A DNA stretch of 64,000 bases from Niveispirillum fermenti (GCF_048066175.1 NZ_JBLTXA010000017.1:1-64000), one strand, 5' to 3'. Counted from the stretch's first letter, positions 1-9,624 are shown. Made by a program: numbers and translations. Notes: generated from the letters alone by a model not told the origin.

Positions 1-37
1 TGCGCCGCACGAGCGGCACGCCGGCGGGCCCCAACGG

Positions 38-70
38 AAAAGGGCCGGTCCCATCGGCGGGCCGGCCCCT
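38..70 (-). terminator. Rho-independent terminator of trxA
   Basis: On the minus strand, 7-bp arms (CCGGCCC at 62-68 against GGGCCGG at 42-48) enclose a 13-nt loop and are followed by four T (38-41). It lies 40 bp past the trxA stop. The T-run is short, so efficiency is uncertain. Confidence 0.6.
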
Positions 71-110
71 TCCCTGATCCTGTCCTGATCCGGCCCGAAG
101 GCCCGGAAGG

Positions 111-434
111 TCACAGGTTCTGTTCGATCCAGGACTTCAACTGCGACTTGGGCAGGGCGCCGATCTTGGTCGCCGTCACCTGACCATCCTTGAAGATCAT
201 CAAGGTGGGGATGCCGCGCACGCCGAAACGGCTGGGGGCATTGGGATTGTCATCGATGTTCAGCTTGGCGATGGACAGCTTGCCGTCCAGTTCCTGGGCC
301 AGTTCGGCCAGGCTGGGGGCCAGCATCTTGCAGGGGCCGCACCATTCGGCCCAGAAATCCAGCAGAATCGGACCGCTGCCCTTCAGGACATCGGTTTCAA
401 AGCTGGCGTCGGTGACATTGATGATTTCAGCCAT
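111..434 (-). CDS. trxA: Thioredoxin TrxA
   Basis: Small cytoplasmic dithiol-disulfide oxidoreductase that reduces protein disulfides and is itself recharged by thioredoxin reductase. The 107-residue product has the normal family length. The active site WCGPCK is present with Cys32 and Cys35, and the conserved cis-proline loop RGIPTLMIF places Pro76 beside it. No signal peptide is visible, so this is the cytoplasmic form. It is followed by its own hairpin terminator and is divergent from the two unknown genes at 682-3224. The stretch 435-681 upstream holds its promoter region, but I could not pick a convincing -35/-10 pair. Identification is secure. Confidence 0.97.
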   Translation of the reverse strand: MAEIINVTDASFETDVLKGSGPILLDFWAEWCGPCKMLAPSLAELAQELDGKLSIAKLNIDDNPNAPSRFGVRGIPTLMIFKDGQVTATKIGALPKSQLKSWIEQNL

Positions 435-681
435 ATTTCCCTCGGCGGGTTTTGTTAAGGGGCGCGGTCAGCCCGTCGGACCGCCTCTCAACAGCAAATG
501 TAGGCACCCGCCGGAGTGCCGGTCAAGCCGCCGTGGACCGCAGGCCTGTGCTGCGATCCCGCATGCTTGAAAGCATCCGCTGCCGCACTGCGGAATTGTG
601 TCCAACTACCTAAAATGCGACATATATCGGGAACAGGCCGCGACAGACGGCCCGGAGAGGCGAGACAGGGTCGGCCGGAAC

Positions 682-1821
682 ATGACGGATCAGAGTGACG
701 TCAACCGCAAGATGCGGGCCATGCTGGAGGATTTCGCGCCGGCCACCTTCGAGGAGCGGGGCGTGACGGTCCCCTTCACCACACCGCTGCTGAGCCAGGC
801 CCGCCTGCGCCGCGACGACATGGACCGGTTCGAGTTCCTGCTGCCCAACTTCACGGCCGGCAAAGGCACCTATGTGCTGCCCTGGAAGGGGCTGCCCAGC
901 GTCATGACGCTGACCCTGCATGACCGGCTGCTGTTCGAGGAGATCGAGAAGCTCGAACTGCATTCCCCCGAACAGATCCGTGCCTGCGCGCTGACCGTCC
1001 AGGCATCGGGCATCTGCGGGCCGGACGCGGCCACCCGGGCCGCGCAATTGCGTGACCAGGATGGGCAATATCTGGTGCTGACCCAGTTCATCCTGGTGAC
1101 CGAATTGCTGAAGCTGGTGGGGATCAGTGCCGCAGACCTGCTGCGCCCCGGCATGACGACGGATGACAGCAAGCGCGTGGCCCGCCAGGCCCTGGCCCGC
1201 GTCGCCGCCATGGTCGATATCCAGCCCGACGACATGACGGCCCGCGTCGACCAGTTGGGCGAGGCGGTGGCCCCCGTCGGCCTGCCGCAGGCCCCCAAGG
1301 CCGGCCGGCTGCGCGGCCTGGCGGAGCGGCTGGGCGGCTTCGCACAAAGCACGCAGCATTTCGCCGATACCGACCCGTCCGACGTGGCCATGCTGGGCGC
1401 CTATGTCGCCACGGTCGCCAACCACACGCTGACCCTGGCCCGCCAGCGCATCGCCAAGCTGGACAATGCCTGCCGCGATGCGCGCCAGATCGTGAATGAC
1501 GCGCCGAAACTGCTGACCGCCATCAGGGAATATGTCGGGCGCATCTCGTGGCTGCTGGACGGATGGGATTTCCTGATCGCCATGTGGGAGGCGGTGAAGG
1601 ACGGGCCGCCCGCCGCCCGCCAGACGGCGATCAGCGACATATCCCGGCTGCTGCCCCTGATCCCGAAGGAGGAGGTGAGCCATGCAACCGAGCAGTTGGA
1701 CCTGGACGCCATCGCGCGGCTCCAGCGCCGCTGGGTGCGGGTCAACCAGGATTGGCGGACGGGGGTCCTGGATATGGATGCCGTCATGCGGCTTGAATCG
1801 TTGAAAGCGGCGATGGGCTGA
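682..1821 (+). CDS. Conserved-looking hypothetical protein (first gene of a pair)
   Basis: I do not recognise this 379-residue protein. It has no signal peptide, membrane segment or familiar catalytic motif. It reads as mostly helical and soluble, with an N-terminal block rich in Leu/Phe and charged residues and a repeat-free helical C-terminal half. The frame is open from a GTG at 598, but I chose ATG 682 because the 28 residues before it (Arg/Asp-rich, low hydrophobicity) do not look like a folded N-terminus. It ends 11 bp before the next gene, so the two are almost certainly one operon. The downstream neighbour is fumC, with an 82-bp gap. Real gene: highly likely from length and codon use; function unknown. 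Confidence 0.8.
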   Translation: MTDQSDVNRKMRAMLEDFAPATFEERGVTVPFTTPLLSQARLRRDDMDRFEFLLPNFTAGKGTYVLPWKGLPSVMTLTLHDRLLFEEIEKLELHSPEQIRACALTVQASGICGPDAATRAAQLRDQDGQYLVLTQFILVTELLKLVGISAADLLRPGMTTDDSKRVARQALARVAAMVDIQPDDMTARVDQLGEAVAPVGLPQAPKAGRLRGLAERLGGFAQSTQHFADTDPSDVAMLGAYVATVANHTLTLARQRIAKLDNACRDARQIVNDAPKLLTAIREYVGRISWLLDGWDFLIAMWEAVKDGPPAARQTAISDISRLLPLIPKEEVSHATEQLDLDAIARLQRRWVRVNQDWRTGVLDMDAVMRLESLKAAMG

Positions 1822-1832
1822 GGGAGGATGGC

Positions 1833-3224
1833 ATGAACGACAGCAAGACCCCCGCCCCCGAGACACCCGCCACCCCGGTCAGGGGCAGTGACTGGGCGGT
1901 GCTGGCCGCCGATGCTTCGCGCCTGCCCGACCGCAAGCTCCTGCAGATTTACCGGCTGCTGGAGCAGGTGGGCGACAAGCCGGAGGTGTCCGGTGCCTTC
2001 GAGGCCATGCGGCCGCGTCTGGTGACGCTGCGCCCGCCCCGGCGGCCGGCCCTGTCACGGCTGTTCTTTCTGCCTGTGGAGGATCTGCTGGATGATGCAG
2101 GGCAATATAGCCGGCGCCTGAACCGCATCTGCCGGACCACGCTGGGCCCCTGCTGGCAGGCCGTCAAGGACCGCATCCCGGCCGCGTTGCTGCAAAGCGC
2201 GCAGCGCGAAGCCGCTGCCGCGGATCTGCGAGACGGGGTGGCCGTCGCGTCCATCTGCGCGCCTCTTTGGGAAGCCGGCGTGACGGCCCTGGCGGCCATC
2301 ACCGCCGAATGCCAGACCAACCTGAAATACAAGATCGGCCTGTTCGGCCGCGACGACGACGTGCAGCGCCAGTTGGAAACGATCCGGCAGGTGCTGGTCG
2401 TGGCGGAACGGATCGAAAAGCTGAAGGCCGCCCTGCCGGCGCGCCCCATCCTGGATCTGGCCGAGTCGCACCTGGACATCATCCGGGCCAATCTGATGGA
2501 ACTGGGACGGGAGGATGCAGCGCTGACCCAGCCGCTGCTGCTGGTGCTGGCCTCGCGCATGCAACGCCCCGGCGAGCTGTTGCGCATGCTGGGGGAGGTG
2601 CGCCTGGGCGGCACGGTGGCGGAGAAGGAGAACCTGACGCGGGAGATGTCAGGCTATGTCGTCGGCAACCTGCTGCGCCAGACGGCCGAGTTCGACCGGG
2701 AAAACCCACTGGTCTCCGGCGATCCGGCCAGCCTGGCCGCGGCGGCGGAGCGGCTGACCGACGGCCTCAATTCCGTCAACGACACGGTGCAGAGCCTGCG
2801 CGACAAGGACATCACCAACAAGATGAAGAACGCCCGCGCCGAGGTGGGGCAATTCGTGCTGAAGAATATCTGCGCGGATGTCGACCAGGGCCTGCACGCC
2901 GCCCTGTTCGGCCGGGATGGCGGCCTGCCCGACGATGCCACCATGAAGAAGGCCGAACAGTTCGCCATGGCGCTGCGCCGTTCATCCAAACTGGCGGGCG
3001 CGCTCGGGATCCAGCGGGAGGTCAGCGCCAAGATCAGCGAAACGCGCCAGCAGGTGGTCAGCACGACCCAGGCCAGCCTGCGCGCGGCCCCGCGCAACCG
3101 CGACGGCACGTTGGGTGCCGACGGCCAGCGGACCATGTTCAACAGCCTGCGCATCGTGGAGATCCTGTCCGGATCGGACGAGGCGGAACGGCTTTGCCGC
3201 GAATGGCGCACGCAGTTCCGCTGA
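1833..3224 (+). CDS. Conserved-looking hypothetical helical protein (second gene of a pair)
   Basis: Unrecognised protein of 463 residues. The N-terminus is Pro-rich (MNDSKTPAPETPATPV), then come long amphipathic helices with many Arg, Glu and Leu residues, which suggests a helical bundle or coiled-coil scaffold. A basic Pro/Arg stretch near residue 70 (TLRPPRRPALSR) is notable. No signal peptide or membrane segment is seen. A good Shine-Dalgarno (GGGAGGATGGC) lies just upstream of the ATG in the 11-bp gap after the preceding gene, which supports both the start and translation from a shared transcript. The pair may form a complex; that is inference from adjacency only. Confidence 0.8.
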   Translation: MNDSKTPAPETPATPVRGSDWAVLAADASRLPDRKLLQIYRLLEQVGDKPEVSGAFEAMRPRLVTLRPPRRPALSRLFFLPVEDLLDDAGQYSRRLNRICRTTLGPCWQAVKDRIPAALLQSAQREAAAADLRDGVAVASICAPLWEAGVTALAAITAECQTNLKYKIGLFGRDDDVQRQLETIRQVLVVAERIEKLKAALPARPILDLAESHLDIIRANLMELGREDAALTQPLLLVLASRMQRPGELLRMLGEVRLGGTVAEKENLTREMSGYVVGNLLRQTAEFDRENPLVSGDPASLAAAAERLTDGLNSVNDTVQSLRDKDITNKMKNARAEVGQFVLKNICADVDQGLHAALFGRDGGLPDDATMKKAEQFAMALRRSSKLAGALGIQREVSAKISETRQQVVSTTQASLRAAPRNRDGTLGADGQRTMFNSLRIVEILSGSDEAERLCREWRTQFR

Positions 3225-3306
3225 GCCGGCCGGTGCGCAGCGGGGGGGACAGGGATATCCGCATCTGTTACCGTCGGCGTCCAGACTGGAAACGGGGGAA
3301 CGGGTG

Positions 3307-4701
<1,395 letters not shown>

Positions 4702-4710
4702 GTCGGGCTT

Positions 4711-4742
4711 CCGGAGGGGGCGGCATCGCCACCCCCTCCCGG
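4711..4742. terminator. Hairpin between convergent fumC and AIM24 genes
   Basis: GGAGGGGG at 4713-4720 pairs with CCCCCTCC at 4732-4739, with an extra GGC/GCC closing the inner end. There is no real T-run on either side, so it may be an intrinsic terminator of weak type or a transcript-end stabiliser for both convergent genes. Confidence 0.45.
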
Positions 4743-4756
4743 ATTTCGTGTGCCTG

Positions 4757-5761
4757 CTATCGCTTGTTGCCCATGACGATATCGCCCAGCGGCCCCAGCA
4801 TACTGCCTTCGCCCTTGCTGGCGCCCGGCATGGCGGCCGACAGCATGCGGCCGGCCAGGCGGGAGAAGGGCAGCGACTGTATCCAGACCCGGCCCGGTCC
4901 GCGCAGCGTGGCGAAGAACAGCCCCTCTCCACCGAACAGCACTGATTTCACGCCGCCGACCTGCACCAGGTCGAAATCCACGTCGGGCGTGAAGGCGGCA
5001 ACGCAGCCCGTATCGATGTGCAGCACCTCGCCGGGCGCCAGTTCGCGTTCCATGATGGAACCGCCGACATGGGCGAAGACCCAGCCGTCACCCGTCAGCT
5101 TCTGCATGATGAAGCCTTCGCCGCCGAACAGGCCCGTCAGGATGCGGCGCTGGAAATGGATGCCGATCGACACGCCCTTGGCCGCCGCCAGGAAACTGTC
5201 CTTCTGGCAGATCAGCGTACCGCCCAGATCGGCCAGGTTCAGCGGCAGGATGGTGCCCGGATAGGGGGCGGAAAAAGCGACATGCGCCTTGCCGCGGCCG
5301 GTATGGGTGAAGACGGTCGTGAACAGGCTTTCGCCCGTGATCACCCGCTTGCCGGCGCCGATCAGCTTGTCCAGGAAGCCGCCGGTATTGTTGCCGTCGC
5401 CGAAGATGGTGTTCATCTGGACGCTGGCATCCTTGTAGACCATGGCCCCCGCCTCGGCGATGGCGCTTTCGCCGGGGTCCAGTTCCACCTCCACGAACTG
5501 CATCTCCTGCCCGTGGATCTTGAAATCGATATCGTCGGCGCGGGCCCGGCTGCGGGCGCCGGGCGGCGGCGGCATGCCGGGCGCACCGGCCCAGGGGTTG
5601 GGCTGTGACGACAATTCGCCCACGGCGCGCACGGGCAGCCATTCGGCCATGCCGTTGCGCCAGCAGAAGGCATCCGGATGCACGCGCACAAAATCCAGCG
5701 CCGCCTGCCCGTCCAGCGGGCCGACCCGCTGGTCGCCATCATGGAAAAACCACTGCGTCAT
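4757..5761 (-). CDS. GYF_2-AIM24 (TIGR00266) family protein
   Basis: A 334-residue protein with two parts. Residues 1-50 form a GYF_2-type module (WFFHDGDQRVGPLDG, later WRNGMAEWLPV), typically a short beta/alpha adaptor. From about residue 70 the AIM24/TIGR00266 fold begins (QEMQFVEVELDPGESAIAEAG, GDGNNTGGFLDKLIGAGKR), a Gly-rich double-stranded beta-helix-like domain; mitochondrial AIM24 affects inner-membrane organisation, but bacterial members have no settled function. A short, Pro/Gly-rich linker joins them. The start at 5761 is fixed by an AAAGGGGG ribosome site 5 nt upstream. A frame extension to 5965 exists but crosses a terminator and tandem repeats and is rejected. Confidence 0.85.
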   Translation of the reverse strand: MTQWFFHDGDQRVGPLDGQAALDFVRVHPDAFCWRNGMAEWLPVRAVGELSSQPNPWAGAPGMPPPPGARSRARADDIDFKIHGQEMQFVEVELDPGESAIAEAGAMVYKDASVQMNTIFGDGNNTGGFLDKLIGAGKRVITGESLFTTVFTHTGRGKAHVAFSAPYPGTILPLNLADLGGTLICQKDSFLAAAKGVSIGIHFQRRILTGLFGGEGFIMQKLTGDGWVFAHVGGSIMERELAPGEVLHIDTGCVAAFTPDVDFDLVQVGGVKSVLFGGEGLFFATLRGPGRVWIQSLPFSRLAGRMLSAAMPGASKGEGSMLGPLGDIVMGNKR

Positions 5762-5851
5762 GAATACCCCCTTTTTCCCCGCGATCCGCACCGCCCCGGA
5801 ATGGTCCGGGGCGCGGCATCGGCTCCCTTCAGCATATCGTGCCCGGCCCTG

Positions 5852-5888
5852 AAAAGAAAAAGGCCGGCTGCGCGTGGCAAGCCGGCCA
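5852..5888 (-). terminator. Rho-independent terminator downstream of trcR
   Basis: Reading the minus strand, GGCCGGC (5887-5881) plus one A-T pair closes on GCCGGCC (5868-5862) with a 10-nt loop, followed by TTTTTCTTTTC. This is a textbook intrinsic terminator. It lies beyond the tandem repeats at 5916-6015, so those repeats are in the trcR 3' untranslated region. Confidence 0.85.
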
Positions 5889-5915
5889 ATTTCCGATGAT
5901 CGGCGGGGTCCATTG

Positions 5916-6015
5916 GCACCCCGCGCCGCGTGGCCGGCATGGAGCGGCGGACGCCGCGTGGCCAACGTGTAGCGGCGGACGCCGCGTGGCCAGCGTGGGG
6001 CGGCGGACGCCGCGG
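5916..6015. repeat. 28-bp tandem repeat, about 3.5 units
   Basis: Two nearly identical 28-bp units (5944-5971 and 5972-5999, core GCGGCGGACGCCGCGTGGCC) are followed by a 16-bp partial unit (6000-6015) and preceded by a diverged unit (5916-5943). Each core contains the self-complementary GCGGCG/CGCCGC, so the array can fold as serial hairpins. It starts directly after the trcR stop codon. Confidence 0.85.
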
Positions 6016-6016
6016 C

Positions 6017-6628
6017 TCAATCCTGAGCTTCGTCCTCGTCCCCGGACAGGGCCGCAGGCTCCATATCCTCGTCGATGGCGTCCATGTCAGCCGTCTCCGG
6101 CTCCGGACGGCCGCGGCGGGCCTTTTCCAGGGCGGCATCCAGTTCCCGCTGGCTGCCCAGGCCCAGCAGCACCGGGTTGCGCGCCTTGATGTTGGCCGAG
6201 TTCCAATGGGTCTTGTCGCGCACGGCGGCGATGGTCGGCTTGGTGGTGCCGATCAGCTTGCAGATCTGCGCGTCCGACAATTCCGGATGGGCCTTCAGCA
6301 GATAGGCGATGGCATCGGGCTTGTCGCCGCGCTTGGTGACCGGCGTGTAGCGCGGGCCCTTGGCGCGGGCGACCGGCTGCGGCAGGTCCTGCACGCGCAG
6401 TTTCAGCTTCAGGTTGGGATTGGCCTCGACGCGGGCGATCTCCGCCGCGGTCAGTTCGCCGCCGGCGACCGGGTCGCGGCCGACCATGCCCACCGCCACC
6501 TCGCCATCGGCGATGGCCTGCACCTCAAGCTCGTGCATGCCGCAGAATTCCGCGATCTGCTCGAAGCTGAGACTGGTGTTCTCGACCAGCCAGACGGCGG
6601 TGGCCTTCGGCATCAGGGGCAGTGCCAT
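6017..6628 (-). CDS. trcR: Cell cycle transcriptional regulator TrcR (DUF1013)
   Basis: A 203-residue member of the alphaproteobacterial DUF1013/TrcR family of putative DNA-binding regulators. Family features are the opening MALPLMPKATAVWLVENT, the LSFEQIAEFCGMH helix-turn-helix-like region, and a second predicted HTH, LSDAQICKLIGTTKPTI, followed by RDKTHWNSANIK. The acidic tail (EDMEPAALSGDEDEAQD) is typical of variable C-termini. Start is fixed by GAGGAGG 6 nt before ATG. The upstream region carries a 13-bp direct repeat. Transcription likely stops at 5852-5888. Family call is firm; regulatory targets cannot be read here. Confidence 0.9.
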   Translation of the reverse strand: MALPLMPKATAVWLVENTSLSFEQIAEFCGMHELEVQAIADGEVAVGMVGRDPVAGGELTAAEIARVEANPNLKLKLRVQDLPQPVARAKGPRYTPVTKRGDKPDAIAYLLKAHPELSDAQICKLIGTTKPTIAAVRDKTHWNSANIKARNPVLLGLGSQRELDAALEKARRGRPEPETADMDAIDEDMEPAALSGDEDEAQD

Positions 6629-6663
6629 GCTTCCTCCTCAAACGCTTTACCGGCGCTGGCCGG

Positions 6664-6691
6664 TCAAAACGATCCGTTTCAAAACGATCCG
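6664..6691. promoter_or_regulatory. 13-bp direct repeat upstream of trcR
   Basis: TCAAAACGATCCG occurs at 6664-6676 and again at 6679-6691, a 15-bp centre-to-centre spacing. It lies 36-63 bp before the trcR start, where an operator or promoter element would sit. On the minus strand each copy contains TTTTGA, and the proximal one extends to TTGACC, a possible -35. No regulator can be named. Confidence 0.5.
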
Positions 6692-6698
6692 CTAACGC

Positions 6699-6724
6699 AA
6701 AAACCGCCCGTCGCGCGCGGGCGG
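6699..6724 (-). terminator. Rho-independent terminator downstream of thyA
   Basis: On the minus strand CCGCCCG (6724-6718) pairs with CGGGCGG (6710-6704) across a 7-nt loop and is followed by TTTTT (6703-6699). It separates thyA transcription from trcR. Confidence 0.7.
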
Positions 6725-6879
6725 GGCCCCGCGCAGCCAACCGGACGGACAAGTCAACTACCCTTCTCCTATAGCGTTCCGCCACGGGACAAGCCACGGG
6801 ATTTTTCAGCCCGGCGGTTGATTTGAAATGCCGGGACGCGGCAAGGGCGGTTTTTCGGGGATGTCGCGTCGGCCGGCAT

Positions 6880-7776
6880 TCACACCGCCACGTCGGCCTT
6901 GATGGGGGGGTGCGGATCGTACCCTTCCACCGCGAAATCCCCGATCCGGTAACCATCGATGCTGTCCGCCCGGCGGGCCAGCATCAGGCGCGGCAGGGGC
7001 CGGGGGTTGCGGGTCAATTGTTCCCGCGCGGCATCCAGATGGTTCAGGTACAGATGAACATCGCCGCCCATCCACACGAACTCGCCCAGCCGCAGCCCGG
7101 CCTGCTGCGCCAGCATGGCCTGCAGGGCGACCGCCCCGGTCAGGTTGAAGGGCAGGCCCAGCAGCACGTCGCAACTGCGCTGGTACATCAACCCGTTCAG
7201 GCGGCCGTCGCTGGTCACATGGTACTGATAGACCATGTGGCAGGGCGGCAGGGCCATGCCGCCCAGTTCCGGCACGTTCCAGGCATGGAACAGCAGGCGC
7301 CGGCTGGACGGATTCTCCCGCAATCCCTGCACCAGGGCGGCGATCTGGTCATGCTCTCGCCCGTCGGGTCCCAGCCAACGGCGCCATTGCTTGCCATAGA
7401 CAGGCCCCAGTTCACCCCAGCGGGCGGCGAAGGCATCATCCTCGACGATGCGCTGCTCGAACGCGGCCTGGCTGATATCCTCCCCCGTCTCACGGCGGTA
7501 GGCGGCCAGCGGCCAGTCGGTCCAGATCGTGACCTTTTCCTTCAGCAGCGGCTGGATATTGGTGCCGCCGGTCAGGAACCACAGCATTTCCTTGACCGCC
7601 ATCTTCCAATAGACGCGCTTGGTGGTCAGGATGGGCACGGTGCCGTCCGACAGGTCGAACCGCATCATCGACCCGAACAGCGACAGGGTCCCCACGCCCG
7701 TCCGGTCCACGCGGCGGTCGCCGCGGGCCAGGATGTCACCCATCAGGTCCAGATATTGCTGCTCGGGATGGCGCAT
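6880..7776 (-). CDS. thyA: Thymidylate synthase
   Basis: Converts dUMP to dTMP using methylene-tetrahydrofolate as methyl donor and reductant, producing dihydrofolate. The catalytic cysteine is Cys179 in ALPPCHMVYQY; the dUMP phosphate-binding Arg24 lies in DRTGVGTLS, and NGLMYQRSCDVLLGLPFN and HLYLNH complete the folate/dUMP site. At 298 residues it is longer than the 264-residue E. coli enzyme because of an insert around residues 90-145. It is divergent from folA, whose product recycles the dihydrofolate made here; the 95-bp gap (7777-7871) must hold both promoters. Confidence 0.97.
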   Translation of the reverse strand: MRHPEQQYLDLMGDILARGDRRVDRTGVGTLSLFGSMMRFDLSDGTVPILTTKRVYWKMAVKEMLWFLTGGTNIQPLLKEKVTIWTDWPLAAYRRETGEDISQAAFEQRIVEDDAFAARWGELGPVYGKQWRRWLGPDGREHDQIAALVQGLRENPSSRRLLFHAWNVPELGGMALPPCHMVYQYHVTSDGRLNGLMYQRSCDVLLGLPFNLTGAVALQAMLAQQAGLRLGEFVWMGGDVHLYLNHLDAAREQLTRNPRPLPRLMLARRADSIDGYRIGDFAVEGYDPHPPIKADVAV

Positions 7777-7871
7777 CGACCGTCGGCTCCGCTTGGGACC
7801 AGCTTGCTGTGATGGTTGGTATTAGCGGGCCGGGCGGCTATTGTCACCCATCGACCGCCTGGAGACCTGCC

Positions 7872-8378
7872 TTGTTCCTTTCCGTGATCGCCGCCGTCGC
7901 CCGCAACGGGGTCATCGGCCATGAAGGCCGCATGCCCTGGAAGCTGCCCAACGATCTTCGCTTCTTCAAGCAGGTGACCATGGGCAAGCCCATGATCATG
8001 GGCCGCAAGACCTGGGACAGTTTCGGAGGCAGGCCCCTGCCCGGCCGGCCGCACATCGTGGTCACCGGCAACCGGGATTTCCGGGCGGAAGGCGCCATCA
8101 TCGTCCATGACCTGGAAACCGCCATCACAACGGGCAAGCGTCTGGCAGAGGAAGCGGACGGCGACGAGGTGATGGTGATCGGCGGCGCGCAGATCTATGC
8201 CGCGGCATTGCCGCTGGCCGACCGTGTCTTCCTGACGGAGATCGCGGCCAGCCCGGCGGGCGACACCTTCTTCCCCGAATTCGACCGTACCGCCTTCCTG
8301 GGAGAGGAACTGGGCATACAGATGGCCAAGGGGCCGGACGAGCCCGCCTTCCGCGTCATGCTGTTCCATCGGCGCTGA
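7872..8378 (+). CDS. folA: Dihydrofolate reductase
   Basis: NADPH-dependent reduction of dihydrofolate to tetrahydrofolate, paired functionally with the divergent thyA. The 168-residue protein shows GVIGHEGRMPWKLPNDL with the catalytic Asp28, the cofactor loop MGRKTWDSFGGRPLPGR, and VIGGAQIY. I chose the TTG at 7872: it gives the normal N-terminus (FLSVIAAVARNGVIG) and has GGAG 7 nt upstream. The ATG 63 nt earlier would add 21 residues with no homology to the family and would fall in the promoter gap. Confidence 0.95.
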   Translation: MFLSVIAAVARNGVIGHEGRMPWKLPNDLRFFKQVTMGKPMIMGRKTWDSFGGRPLPGRPHIVVTGNRDFRAEGAIIVHDLETAITTGKRLAEEADGDEVMVIGGAQIYAAALPLADRVFLTEIAASPAGDTFFPEFDRTAFLGEELGIQMAKGPDEPAFRVMLFHRR

Positions 8379-8521
8379 GAGGGCGGGAAACCTGCCGCCC
8401 CCCCAACCCCAGCGCGAATGCTGACGGCGGGAGGCGGGGCGCCCCGCTGATCTCCCCCCATGCACGAATATAGGGCGATACCGCCGGCCGGGACCCTTGA
8501 CCGGCGGTTCGTTTCGGGGCA

Positions 8522-9040
8522 ATGTCTCCATCGGAGACTTTGCTGATGCTGAAAATCATCCTTCCCCTGTTGTTCAAGGTGAGGCCCAAGATGGTCCATG
8601 ACATGATCCGCCAGCAGATGGCGGGCTCCCTGCCCTTTGTGCGCCATTGCGGCATCGATCTGGTCAGCCTGGGCGATGGCACCGCGGAGGCGCGGGTGAC
8701 GGACCGGGCAGAGGTGAAGAACCATCTGGGCACGCCGCATGCCGGCGTGATCTTCACCCTGGCCGAAACGGCCAGCGGCGGCGCCATGGCCGGGGCCATG
8801 GCACCCGTGCTGATGAATATCCGCCCCGTGGCGGCACAGGCCACGATCCAGTATCTGACCCTGGCCAGGGGCGACCTGCGCGCCGTGGCCCGCACGGGCC
8901 GGGCGGGTGCCGACCTGCGGGCGGAACTGGCGGCGGAGGGGAAGGTGCGCTTCCCCGTGGAGGTGGAGATTACCGACGCGGCCGGGCAGCCCGTGTCGAA
9001 GATGGTGGTTGAATGGTACGTCAGCCCCAAGCGCCCGTGA
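8522..9040 (+). CDS. PaaI/DUF4442-type hotdog thioesterase
   Basis: A 172-residue single hotdog-fold protein. The segment NHLGTPHAGVIFTLAETASGGAM is the substrate-binding loop and central helix of PaaI/YigI-like acyl-CoA thioesterases, with the usual Asn/His plus Glu pair. It probably hydrolyses a CoA thioester; the acyl group is not predictable. The start is 8522 or Met9 at 8546; a small dyad (GTCTCC-atc-GGAGAC) covers the first codons. The last 28 nt overlap the next gene, a TetR regulator, so the two are translationally coupled. Confidence 0.8.
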   Translation: MSPSETLLMLKIILPLLFKVRPKMVHDMIRQQMAGSLPFVRHCGIDLVSLGDGTAEARVTDRAEVKNHLGTPHAGVIFTLAETASGGAMAGAMAPVLMNIRPVAAQATIQYLTLARGDLRAVARTGRAGADLRAELAAEGKVRFPVEVEITDAAGQPVSKMVVEWYVSPKRP

Positions 9041-9624
9041 CCGGGGAAGCACCCCGCCGCGACAATTTCCACCATGGTGATGTGCGTGCCGCCGCCCTGG
9101 CGGCCGCCCTGGCGATGGTGGTCGCGGATGGGCCGGACGCCCTTTCCTTCCGGGCCGTGGCGGCCGCCATCGGCGTCAACCACCGGGCGCTTTACCGCCA
9201 TTTCGCCGACAAGCATGAACTGACCCTGGCCGTCGCGGCCCAGGGTTTCGACGCCCTTGCCACCGTGATCCGGGCCGGATTCGATACCGGGGACGGCCAG
9301 CCCCGACCCGGCCCGCTGTACCGTGCCTATGTGGATTTCGCACTGGCACAGCCGGCGCTGTATGCCCTGATGTATGGCATTGCGGGACAGAATTACCTGT
9401 CACACCCGGCACTGGCCCCGTCGGTGGCCAAGGTGACGGCCCTGGCGGCCGATGCCTTCCGCCATGCCGGGGACCCGCCCGGCTTCTCCCTTGCGCTGCG
9501 CGACCGGGTGATGCGTGCCTGGGGGGAGGTGCATGGCCTGTGCGACCTGTGGCGGCGCGGGGCCCTGCGCGCCCGGGATGCGGAGGCGGCGAAGGCCTAT
9601 ATCCTTGCTTTGCTGGCGCAATGA
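9013..9624 (+). CDS. TetR/AcrR family transcriptional regulator
   Basis: A 203-residue one-component regulator. The N-terminal helix-turn-helix is clear: LSFRAVAAAIGVNHRALYRHF at about residues 45-65, followed by ADKHELTLAVA. The remaining helical region is a ligand-binding/dimerisation domain of the type with a YRAYVDFALAQPALYALM segment (TetR C-terminal group seen with WHG-type regulators). It overlaps the thioesterase gene by 28 nt and may control it. No operator could be identified. The family is firm, the target inferred. Confidence 0.88.
   Translation: MVRQPQAPVTGEAPRRDNFHHGDVRAAALAAALAMVVADGPDALSFRAVAAAIGVNHRALYRHFADKHELTLAVAAQGFDALATVIRAGFDTGDGQPRPGPLYRAYVDFALAQPALYALMYGIAGQNYLSHPALAPSVAKVTALAADAFRHAGDPPGFSLALRDRVMRAWGEVHGLCDLWRRGALRARDAEAAKAYILALLAQ

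Noticed and set aside
598..681. Upstream GTG start for the 682-1821 gene
   Set aside because: The added 28 residues are charged and unstructured, and no ribosome site precedes the GTG; the ATG at 682 is simpler.
5762..5965. N-terminal extension of the GYF-AIM24 protein
   Set aside because: It would cross a clear terminator and part of a tandem repeat, and the ribosome site fits the ATG at 5761.
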